Source: Spodoptera frugiperda (taxonomy: Eukaryota > Arthropoda > Insecta > Lepidoptera > Noctuidae). Taken from it: a stretch of 64,000 bases of DNA. Positions 55,759 to 64,000 of this stretch are shown here, piece by piece (within the stretch, counting starts at the first letter, position 1; each line of letters starts with the position of its first letter). The DNA lies in assembly GCF_023101765.2 (NCBI RefSeq), contig NC_064236.1, forward strand, positions 20,830,571-20,894,570. Direction: 5' to 3'. The position numbers were made by a program, and so were the translations under genes. The notes under the pieces are model-generated. The model saw only the letters and a list, made by a program, of their open reading frames with translations. It did not search any database and was not told the origin of the DNA.

Positions 55759-56869
55759 ATGGAAAAATTAAAGTTTACATTTGAAATAAAACCAACAACA
55801 GATGGAAAGTCAAACTTTATTGCCATAACATCAATTGCCACGCAAGACGACAAAATTTACTTAATTCCTGAAGAATATCAAGCAGTATCGCTTCACAAAC
55901 ATATCCAAGCCTCGAAAAGCTTCGCCACTGTGAAAAATACGTTAAAAAAAGATATCAAACCAGAAATGTTTGGATAAAAACTACAGAGGATATTTTAAAA
56001 ACATATGTCGATGAGGACAGCAACATGATTTTCCAGGACCAATTTCTAGAGGAAACTACCCAGGAACAACTATCTTGTGTGAGTAAAAAGTATTCCGAAG
56101 ATCCTGTCGTGAAAATTTTAGAAAAATTAGTTGAAGGTCAACAAAGCAAGGAAAAGAAAAGTGTAAAAAAGTTAGCGGAGAGATTTGTAATTGAAAAGTT
56201 TGACGGAAAAAACACAAATGCAAATCAGTGGATGAATGTATTTGAAAACGAATGTGCAAGGTTTGACATACTAAAAGATGAAGAAAAAATTGAAACGTTC
56301 CGACTATTTCTAGAAAAATCATGCACTGACTGGTATTCTTCCATGATGATAAAGCTTAGTCTACACTCCGAATGGTCACAATGGAAATCAAGTTTCTTGC
56401 AAACCTATGCCAATAAGGGTTGGGCATCTAGCAAGTATGCTTTATCATTCAAGTATCAATCAGGATCTTTACTAGAGTATGCAGTGAAAAAGGAAAAACT
56501 TTTGCTCGAAATAAGGAAAACAATAGATGAAGGAACCCTAATTGACATAATTGCTGCAGGCTTACCGGATTATATAACAGACAAACTTAACAAAGAAGAA
56601 ATTATACATACAAGCAATTTATTCAACGAACTCGGCAAATTAGAACATCTGGTCACAAGAAAAAAATATATATTCAAGAAAAAGAAGATACAAAGCCAAT
56701 TAAAGAAAAATGCAGCATATGTGAAAAATTAAATAAAGGCATACGCTATCATTCAGAAGATTCCTGTTGGTTTAAACAAAAAACAAATATTGAAAAGGAT
56801 AAAAAGCAAATAAAACTTATAAACAATTCAGAATTAGAATGTGAATTACAATGTGAAGACCAAAAAAAC
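55759..56869 (+). CDS. gag: Gypsy gag, reading in three frames
   Basis: The ATG at 55759 follows the LTR by 22 bases. Frame 1 gives MEKLKFTFEIKP to an A7 run at 55944-55950. After a -1 shift the capsid frame (to 56732) shows FVIEKFDGKNTNANQWM, WYSSMMIKLSLHSEW and DIIAAGLPDYI. After another -1 shift in an A7 run near 56664-56670 comes a zinc knuckle CSICEKLNKGIRYHSEDSC (56711-56770). The frame ends at TAA TAG (56870-56875). As the LTRs are identical, both shifts may be sequence errors or recent one-base losses. Confidence 0.78.
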
Positions 56870-59800
56870 TAATAGTGCCGCCATTGATCAAAATAAAATT
56901 AGTACTCAATGAAAATGTTGAAGTATTTGGAATCTATGACTCGGGGTCAAACGTCTCATTGATAAACTCAAAATTATTAAAGATAAAAAATGAGGAAACC
57001 GGTCTCTCCAACAAAACTAATTTAAAAACGATTAATGGCGTCAAAAAGGCAAATGGAATGATTACTCTTGATGTTGCCATATTTGATTTGAAAAAGAAAA
57101 TGAATATTTTTGTAATAGACAAAGAAAATTTTGATTATGATTTTTTGGTAGGACTAGACTGCATAAAGGAATTTTATCTAGTCCAAAATGAAAACTTGGA
57201 AATTAGTCAGAAAATACCAATACAAAGAGGTGAAATTGATTCTAAGGAAGTCAATAAAAGAAGTATGGATTTTAAGGAAATAAAAGCCGAAAATTTAGTA
57301 AACTTCAATGAAGACCTCAATGAAGAAAACTTCAAAATTTGTATTAACCACCTGGACTATCAGGAAAAAGCATTGATTGATGAATTAATATCCAAATATA
57401 AAACAGTGTTCGCAAAGGACAAATATGACATAGGAAAGGTAACTGATTATGAAGCACACATTGATCTCCTAGTAGAAAAATATTGCAGTAAAAGGCCATA
57501 TCGTTGCACAATGGAAGACAAGAAAGAAATTGAGAATCAAGTAGCAAAATTATTAGAAAAAAATATAATAGAAGAATCGTATAGCCCATTTGCAGCACCA
57601 GTCACGTTAGCATTTAAAAGAGATGAAAACAGAAGATCAAGATTGTGCATAGATTTTCGAGACTTAAATAAAATAGTGGTACCTCAATCACAGCCATTTC
57701 CACTTATTGAGGACCTCATAATAAAAACAAGAGATTGCAAATATTTTTCAACACTTGACTTAAATTCAGCATTTTGGTCTATACCTTTGCGTGTTTCAGA
57801 TAGACACAAAACTGCATTTGTGACACAAGAAGGTCACTACCAATGGACCTGCTTACCATTCGGATTAAAAACTTCTCCAGCCATTTTCCAGAGGATAATG
57901 TGTAATATTATACGAAAGCATAAGCTAACAGAGTTCACGGTTTGTTACATCGATGATATTTTGCTATTCTCAAAATCTTTCTCGGATCATGTCAGGCACC
58001 TAAAACAACTATTTCAAGCAATTGAAAGTGAAAGCTTAAAACTAAAATTCTCTAAATGCACATTTGCAGCAGACTCAGTTAAATACTTGGGTCATATAAT
58101 ACAGAATAACTCAGTCAGGCCACTAAAAGATAACTTAATATCAATAAGAGATTTTCCAGCCCCAAAAACTCAAAAAAATGTGAGGCAATTTTTGGGAAAA
58201 ATAAATTTCTACCATAAGTATGTGCCAAATATAGCAATAAAATTAAAACCATTGCATAACCTTTTGAGAAAAGGACAACCTTTTAACTGGACTAAGTCAT
58301 GCCAAAAATCATTTGAAGAAATGAAACAATTATTGTGTTCTCAACCAATATTAACAATCTTTGATCCAAACTTACCTATTCACATATACACAGATGCTAG
58401 TATACTAGGAGTGGGAGCTGTCCTAAAACAACCACAAGAAAACAGCGAAGAGAAACCAGTAGCATACTTCTCAAAGAAATTAAATGAAGTACAAAAAAGA
58501 AAGAAAGCTGTTTATCTAGAATGCCTGGCAATTAAAGAATGTGTAAAATACTGGCAACATCTATTGATAGGTAGGAAATTTACTGTCTTTTCGGATCACA
58601 AGCCACTGGAGAATATGAACATAAGGTGTAGAACAGATGAAGAATTAGGTGATCTGTCATACTACTTATCACAATATGATTTCCAAATTAAATATTCTCC
58701 CGGAAAATATAACATTGAAGCTGATTGCCTGAGTAGGAATCCAGTCCTCGAACCCCATGAAAACCAAGAGGAACAGCTAAAAGTAGTTAACACAATAACA
58801 CTAGAAGACATCTTTAAAGATCAAATGAACAATGAATATATACAGTGCAGAAAAGATAGGTTACAAATAAGGAACAATGTTTATTACAAGAAAGTAAACA
58901 AAAAAGAAAAAATAATTATATCTGAGAAATTCAGCTTAGAATTTATGAAAAATGTCCATACAGATCTTGGTCACATAGGAATTAAACAGATGCAAAGAAT
59001 GATAAGCTCAGTGTATACAGCAGAAAACATGTCAAAAAACATAAAAAGTATCTGTGAAAATTGTATAGTATGTTTAAAAAATAAATCAAGAGGGCAAAAT
59101 AAATATGGATTGATGTCCCACTTGGGTCCTGCGACAAAACCTTTTCAGATATGCTCTATTGATACCATTGGAGGTTTTGGCGGTTCTAGATCAACAAAGA
59201 GATACTTACACTTGCTATCAGACCACTTTACTAGGTATGCATATATTTTAACATCAAGCACTCAAAATGCAAATGATTTCATTAAACTGATAAGAAACTG
59301 TGCAGAAAAGGATGAGATTGAATTGATACTCTCAGACCAATACCCAGGGATCAATTCAAAGGAATTCAAGAATTTTTTGGATGAAAAGAATATTTCATTA
59401 ATTTTTACTGCAGTGAACTGTCCTTTCTCAAATGGCATAAATGAAAGGCTAAACCAAACGCTAGTCAATAGAATCAGGTGCAGGATAAATGAATATGACA
59501 CAAAAATAGCTTGGTCAACTATAGCACACAACTGTGTAAAGAATTATAATGAAACAGAGCACACTGTTACAGGGTATGCTCCAAAATACCTACTCTATGG
59601 TACAGATGTAACAATTTTACCAAATGAGCTAAAGCAGAAGAAGACAGAATATAATTTACTCCAGGCTAGGAAAAAAGCTCTGGAAAATACAATCAGATCA
59701 CATGATTACAATAAGACAATTTATGATAAAAATCGCAGAGATATAGACTTCGAAATTGGTGATACCGTTTTTGTGGAGAATGGAAACAGACTCAATAGGA

Positions 59801-59946
59801 AGAAGCTTGAAGAATTAAAACTTGGACCTTACAAAATTATAGAAAAAATATCAAGGTCTATTTACAGGGTAAACACTGATCATAGGAAGTCAGAGTCAAA
59901 TTTTTTCCACATCTCAAAACTAACGCCAGCCCCCGACTGCATCTGA
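56857..59946 (+). CDS. pol: Gypsy pol polyprotein
   Basis: This is an open frame of over 1000 codons; the frame opens at 56857 and is entered by -1 frameshift at 56863. Domains (residues counted from 56875): protease (YDSGSNVSLIN, near 21); RT (CIDFRDLNKIVV, LDLNSAFWSIPL, LPFGLKTSPAIFQR, CYIDDILLFSKS near 358); RNase H (IYTDASILGVGAVL near 505, VFSDHKPLENM); integrase H2C2 finger (H..H..CENCIVC near 690-735) and catalytic residues at SIDTIGG (about 761), LSDQYPG (about 819) and NERLNQ (about 856); then a terminal GPYKIIEK block. All catalytic motifs look intact, with no stop, so this copy or its twin is likely able to move. Confidence 0.93.
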   Translation, partial: RPKKLIVPPLIKIKLVLNENVEVFGIYDSGSNVSLINSKLLKIKNEETGLSNKTNLKTINGVKKANGMITLDVAIFDLKKKMNIFVIDKENFDYDFLVGLDCIKEFYLVQNENLEISQKIPIQRGEIDSKEVNKRSMDFKEIKAENLVNFNEDLNEENFKICINHLDYQEKALIDELISKYKTVFAKDKYDIGKVTDYEAHIDLLVEKYCSKRPYRCTMEDKKEIENQVAKLLEKNIIEESYSPFAAPVTLAFKRDENRRSRLCIDFRDLNKIVVPQSQPFPLIEDLIIKTRDCKYFSTLDLNSAFWSIPLRVSDRHKTAFVTQEGHYQWTCLPFGLKTSPAIFQRIMCNIIRKHKLTEFTVCYIDDILLFSKSFSDHVRHLKQLFQAIESESLKLKFSKCTFAADSVKYLGHIIQNNSVRPLKDNLISIRDFPAPKTQKNVRQFLGKINFYHKYVPNIAIKLKPLHNLLRKGQPFNWTKSCQKSFEEMKQLLCSQPILTIFDPNLPIHIYTDASILGVGAVLKQPQENSEEKPVAYFSKKLNEVQKRKKAVYLECLAIKECVKYWQHLLIGRKFTVFSDHKPLENMNIRCRTDEELGDLSYYLSQYDFQIKYSPGKYNIEADCLSRNPVLEPHENQEEQLKVVNTITLEDIFKDQMNNEYIQCRKDRLQIRNNVYYKKVNKKEKIIISEKFSLEFMKNVHTDLGHIGIKQMQRMISSVYTAENMSKNIKSICENCIVCLKNKSRGQNKYGLMSHLGPATKPFQICSIDTIGGFGGSRSTKRYLHLLSDHFTRYAYILTSSTQNANDFIKLIRNCAEKDEIELILSDQYPGINSKEFKNFLDEKNISLIFTAVNCPFSNGINERLNQTLVNRIRCRINEYDTKIAWSTIAHNCVKNYNETEHTVTGYAPKYLLYGTDVTILPNELKQKKTEYNLLQARKKALENTIRSHDYNKTIYDKNRRDIDFEIGDTVFVENGNRLNRKKLEELKLGPYKIIEKISRSIYRVNTDHRKSESNFFHISKLTPAPDCI
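56863..56869 (+). promoter_or_regulatory. -1 ribosomal frameshift site A AAA AAC
   Basis: In the zinc-knuckle frame the codons are CAA AAA AAC TAA TAG. The heptamer AAAAAAC is correctly phased one codon before the stop, and slipping by -1 enters the pol frame exactly (CTA ATA GTG CCG). Two stops directly follow. No strong downstream pseudoknot was evident by eye. Confidence 0.82.
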
Positions 59947-59996
59947 AGAGTATCTATAATGACGCTCATTATTTTATTTTCTCTTTGGAGGGGAGA

Positions 59997-60251
59997 TGTA
60001 ATGAAAACTATATTTTTCATTAATTAGAGTTTTTAAGTGTTTTTAGTTATTACCTACGTTTAAGTTTACTCTTTGGTGGAGAGGAGTTTAAGTTTATTAT
60101 GGACGTCATGAAAAAAGTAACTGTCATTGTGTATAAAATGAATATCGATTTAATTATAAAAACGACACAATAATAAACATTAAATGTTGTTTCTTAACAA
60201 CAAAGAAACTCAATTGTGTTTTGTGTCGCAAACCTGGGAAAATACCTTATA
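59997..60251 (+). repeat. Gypsy 3' LTR
   Basis: Identical by eye to the 5' LTR, preceded by a GGAGGGGAGA polypurine tract. Confidence 0.9.
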
Positions 60252-60375
60252 TATATATTATCTTGCTTGTTGCAGAATGCAGCCCGGTAGTTATTGAATA
60301 CGGTAAGTTATGATTGTCTCCGCGTCATAATAAGACTTAAAAAATGGTTTATAATACAAATGTTTTTTGTTACAG

Positions 60376-60551
60376 TTGACGAAGCTGCGCCTGTGGAACT
60401 TGGCAGAATGGGTACGCCTGAGGCAGATACTGTCCCTAACTCTCCGTACAGTTCTCCAAGTCGATTGTCGACAGAAAATAATATACCATATGTAATATTG
60501 AGGCCTACTAAAAAAAGACCATACCCGCAAAGCTCTTCCGAATCGGAGTAA
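60376..60551 (+). CDS. Alternative terminal exon of the piggyBac-derived gene
   Basis: After a TTTTTTGTTACAG acceptor the phase-1 frame reads VDEAAPVELGRMGTPEAD, then TKKRPYPQSSSESE and stops (TAA TAG, 60549-60554). No good donor precedes the stop. Splicing into it would give a short protein without transposase; skipping it joins 60302 to 60605 in frame. This is inferred from splice signals only. Confidence 0.45.
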
Positions 60552-62653
60552 TAGATAAGTTTAAATAAATAATTGAAACTACTATTCTGTTTTTTATTTT
60601 CTAGATATTGGTTCAGAAGTTGTCGTGACCACATCATCCTCGCCTCGTATCTCTTCATCCTCGAAAATTGGTAGGTAATAAACAACAGAATACTTATTAA
60701 TGCCGTTTCTACATTTCATAAAAATTTATAAAGTATTTTTTAATTCAGGTCCAAACGACGAAAAATTCGAGGATTTTATAAACGACTGGTTGAATGTGGC
60801 TGACTTATCAGACAATGACGACGACATAGACATTGACGTTGACGAATGCCTTATCCCGACTGTACAAGAGCGTAACGCTGCAGCTGAACCCGCATGTGAC
60901 AGTGACTTGACGCTATTTCAAGCGGAAGTGTTACGGAGGGAGGACGACGCGAATGACCGAGCTCTTCGTGACATTACGACTGACGACTGTTACACTTTCG
61001 CTTGGAGTAAGGACAGGACGACTTTTTTGGGACGCCGTGAGACATTCACGGGTACATCAGGACCGACATTTGAGGTGACTGACCAGACTCGAGCTATTGA
61101 CGTTTTCGACAAGATTTTTGACACTGACTTTATTGACCATCTGTGTGTTGAGACTAATAGGAACGCGGAGCAAAAGATTGCATTGATGCGTGAGCAAAAC
61201 AAAATAGCTCCGCATTCTCGATTTCACCGTTGGTCTCCCACTGACAGGGACGAAATGGTTAGCTTTTTAGCTATCATAATTTTACAAGGTCTCTACCCCT
61301 TACCAGAGGAAGAGGCCTACTTCAAGTACAATGGTTTTGGTACTATGCCATACTTTTCTAAAATTATGACTTATAACCGTTTTTTATTGTTAAAATCATT
61401 TCTCCATTTCGTCGACAATCGGACTTGCCGGGACACGACTAGACTTAATAAAATACGACCTATTGTTGACTATTTTAATACAAAATTTTCCAGCCTATAC
61501 ATGCCTTCACAAGAGATAGTCATTGACGAATCTCTTTTAAAGTGGCACGGTAGGTTAAATTTCGCACAAAAGATTTCGTCGAAGGCCGCACAAGTCGGAG
61601 TTAAAACCTACGAATTGTGTGAATCTTCCAGTGGCTATCTCTGGAAGTTTTTTGTATACGCTGGAAAAGATAAAGCAACCTCGACTACTCACAACACTGA
61701 CGTACAGAACTCACAAACAAATGACAGACTAGTCGGGGACGAGGCGACTAGATTTACTGATGACGAGACAAATGACAGACTCTTTCTTTCTTTCTTTCTG
61801 ATAGTGGAGACCGTCCCACGAACGCTACTGCTAAAATTGTTTACGACTTGATCGAGCCACTGCTTCACCGTGGGCAATAATAATGGACAATTTTTATAAT
61901 AGTCCATTACTATTGCGTAGCCTGAAAAAACAAAAGACTTACTGTTTTGGGACACTAAGACTTAACCGAGAATTCGTACCTGACTCGATCAAGACTTTGA
62001 CAAAGACAGAACTTCGAAAAGGTGAAGTAGTGGCCACGTACAGTTCTGATTTGGCAATTCTGGTATGGCGAGATGCTAACTTAGTTAGTATGATCTCTAC
62101 ATACCATAATCTCCAAATCGGAACACAAGACAAGTACAACAGACTGACGTACAAACCAAGTATAGTACTCGACTATAACAGGAGCATGGGAGGAGTTGAT
62201 AGGAAAGACCAATTCCTGTCAGCTCAACCTTTGGAACGTCTGAGGAACAGAATTTGGTACAAAAAACTCTTTCGCCGATTGTATAATGCAGCGATATTTA
62301 ACTGTTTTGTGATATTTTCCAGTTTTCACCGGAAAATATCACATCGTCAGTTCCGTACTGTATTGGCGGAAGATTTACTCAGGAGACATAGACAAATTGA
62401 CTTAACGACTGAAAGCCGATGTTTGAATATGAAATCAAAGACGACGGGACAAGAGACGACGACATTAATAAAACGACGACATAAGACGCAGGCCAGAACG
62501 ATTGTTGAAGCTAACCATTTCCCAATTCGGACTGGATCAAAAAATACCTGTTGCTGGATGTGCCCTAAAAAGACCAGGACAATTTGGAAATACGAGGAAT
62601 GCGACGTGAACCTTTGCATCGATGGATGTTTTAAAGCTTATCACAAGCCTTAA

Positions 62654-63376
62654 TATATATATATATATTTTATTTCCTAAATATACAACATACCTACAAT
62701 AATTGACTATCATTTAAATTTAATTATTTAATAATAAAAAAAAATCAATCTATTCCTAAAACAAAATATCCATCTTGCTGTCATTTCGTCATCCGAGGCG
62801 ATAACAGATTGCTGCGGGAATGCCTTGTTTATTTTGGTTTATTGTGCTACACTGTTTATTCCAAGTATAATAATATTGGTGTCAAAAAAAAGCTTATTTA
62901 ATCTAGTTTAACAATGAGTGTAAATCAATGATAAAAGTTAAATAACGTTTAGTTAAAACTTGTTCAAACAAATATTTTACTTGAATTTAGCCCGTTCTGT
63001 TAAGTTCAACTTTTTTTTATGCATTTGTGATTGATTTCTGTACTTTAATTAGTACATATTTTGATTCCTTAATAATTCAGCTTTATACTGGTATTTTTTA
63101 CTTTGCTATAGCTGCAATAATTTGCTAGAAAATACACTTTGAATCGGTAACGGCATGGGGCGCTCGACGCGGTTCAACACAGATCGAGCGCGTGAACGTA
63201 CAAGGTGTTGACAGGTGTCGCACGCGAACGTTTGAGTTGTTACTTATGATCGATTATGACGTCCGCCATCTTTGTCGAACATATGTTTTGTTATTGTTTA
63301 CATTGTTAATTTAAATTTCACTGCATTAATAGCAAATTGTCTGATTTCGGAGATTAGATTTTTTTGAATTTTCTAG
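62654..63376. other. Spacer between piggyBac-derived and Harbinger genes
   Basis: AT-rich, with a (TA)n run after the stop (62653-62668) and a GC-richer island at 63155-63240 containing CGAGCG/GCGTG words. A 5' exon of the next gene may lie here but none is obvious. Confidence 0.45.
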
Positions 63377-64000
63377 AAGAAACAGAGAAGTGGGACCTGG
63401 GCGATATTTACGTGACTACTCTGATCCTTTTAGAAAATACTCCATCCGTGAATTCGACGTGAAACGATACAGATTTACGCCTGAATCCTTTAAAACCATT
63501 ATCTTGCCTTTGCTGGAGCCCGATTTAAGAAAACCTATAAAATGGGGATTACCGTTTGCCCCTGAAATAATGGTACTGATGTCGTTACGCTACTACGCAA
63601 CAGGGAGTTTTCAGTTTAGTGCTTAGTAGATATTATTTATTGAATTATACTGAATTAGGTAAGATAAGTATTAAATAAACGATTTTATGTTAATAGAATG
63701 TCGTTCTTTATTTGCAGAAATTGGATGGAGACGTGATGAATGTCTGCCAGCAGTCAGTATCCCGGATCATAGCCCAAATTTCTATGCTATTAGCAAACAA
63801 AATAAAAGATTTTGTAAAATTTCCATCCACTGAAAGTGAAATTAGTACAGTAAAGTAAGTACTTTCTTTGTGGGTTGTGTGTAAATGTGAATTTAGGTAA
63901 GTGCCTATACATTTAACTGTACCTTTTATATAATTTTTTAATGTACATGATTGTACTAATTGTTCTTTTCTTTTTGTTCCAGGCAAACATTTTATGAAAT
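63377..64000 (+). CDS. HARBI1-like: PIF/Harbinger-type nuclease gene, 5' part, cut by window end
   Basis: After a TTTTCTAG acceptor, 63377-63614 reads YLRDYSDPFRKYSIREF, PESFKTIILPLLEPDL and LRYYATGSFQ. The exon 63718-63854 reads KLDGDVMNVCQQSVSRIIAQ and NKIKDFVKFPSTE. A third exon starts at 63983 (GTTCCAG acceptor; QTFYE). This is the N-terminal helical part of Harbinger nucleases. After TGSFQ the genomic frame runs into a stop (FSA*) and no GT donor gives the right phase, so the first junction is unresolved and the gene may be damaged. The catalytic domain would lie beyond the window. Confidence 0.72.

Larger units (their letters stand above)
55482..60251 (+). mobile_element. Ty3/gypsy LTR retrotransposon, 4.77 kb, very recent
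   Basis: The LTRs 55482-55736 and 59997-60251 (255 bp, TGTAATGAAAACT start) look identical. TATA flanks the element on both sides. A purine tract GGAGGGGAGA precedes the 3' LTR. Gag and pol occupy the interior; there is no env frame. It inserted into an intron of the piggyBac-derived gene in the same direction. Confidence 0.92.
55350..62653 (+). pseudogene. piggyBac-derived multi-exon gene, interrupted by a gypsy element and frameshifted
   Basis: Small exons 55350-55412, 60276-60302 and 60605-60670 and the large exon from 60749 all join in phase 1. They encode an acidic, Ser/Thr-rich leader, then FEDFINDWLNVADLSDND. The transposase core has FHRWSPTDRDEMVSFLAII, MTYNRFLLLKSFLHFVDN, EIVIDESLLKWHG (first Asp), MDNFYNSPLLLRSL (second Asp), YNRSMGGVDRKDQF (third Asp) and a C-terminal Cys finger (CCWMCPKK..CDVNLCIDGC). 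Shifts occur in a TTTC repeat at 61788-61799 and near 61875, so the catalytic domain is broken. Upstream exons may exist before 55350. Confidence 0.72.

Noticed and set aside
60291..60685. Minus-strand ORFs over the microexons
   Set aside because: They are antisense to phase-1 exons with proper splice signals, and have no similarity of their own.
1..64000. tRNA, rRNA or Polinton/virus-like genes
   Set aside because: I looked for cloverleaf-type sequence, rRNA blocks, and polymerase B, capsid or env-type frames and saw none; the LTR elements here have no env frame.

Overview
The window looks like eukaryotic, insect DNA, most probably from a moth or butterfly, and is almost entirely transposable elements (TEs). 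The evidence is AT-rich spacer, spliced genes with GT/AG introns, R1-clade non-LTR fragments, Helitrons with CTAG ends and a CGCGGAC..GTCGCG hairpin, FLYWCH-MULEs, piggyBac, PIF/Harbinger, BEL/Pao and Ty3/gypsy elements, plus interspersed repeats with (TTTGAC)n tails and a repeat ending in a GGGTTCCG..CGGAACCC stem that I associate with Lepidoptera. I found no ordinary host housekeeping gene. The species cannot be told from sequence alone.

Layout. 1-1524: right end of an hAT-like element carrying an R1 3' fragment. 3485-25543: one BEL/Pao retrotransposon on the minus strand (5-bp target duplication ACGAC), lacking reverse transcriptase/RNase H and stretched to 22 kb by nested insertions. Its integrase is split by an 11.3-kb MULE (4474-15746, about 210-bp inverted repeats). 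That MULE holds a Helitron (itself holding an R1 fragment), a decayed Ty3/gypsy element and a second MULE inside its own transposase gene. The 5' side of the BEL is broken by a Foldback/NOF-like element (19239-25177) with 1.3-1.4 kb inverted arms. 25549-29580: remnants of a NOF-like transposase, of a repetitive gene family of unknown function, and an R1 ORF1 piece. 29583-34497: foldback mariner with a nearly complete MULE (30237-33117) inside. 34753-37457: piggyBac element with TTAA sites. 37509-39959: Harbinger-like MITE and a second mariner foldback. 40160-42295: Harbinger, gypsy gag and R1 remnants. 42560-47609: Harbinger element whose transposase and MADF-BESS genes are interdigitated on opposite strands, interrupted by an R1 element with a 16-bp target duplication. 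47940-48651: GC-rich Harbinger derivative. 48887-49566: palindromic repeats. 51056-53737: apparently intact two-exon DDE transposase gene with a C-terminal SWIM zinc finger. 55350-62653: multi-exon piggyBac-derived gene interrupted by a very recent Ty3/gypsy insertion (identical LTRs). 63377-64000: start of a Harbinger-type nuclease gene cut by the window edge.

How the parts work together. Each autonomous element brings its own enzyme: transposase for MULE, piggyBac, Harbinger and NOF; gag-pol for LTR elements; RT for R1. In Harbinger the MADF-BESS protein is the expected DNA-binding partner of the nuclease. Most copies are broken by frameshifts, truncations or later insertions. The best candidates for function are the SWIM-DDE gene, the Harbinger gene pair, the 30.8-kb MULE transposase and the gypsy pol with a textbook -1 frameshift site. 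The order of insertion can be read from the nesting.
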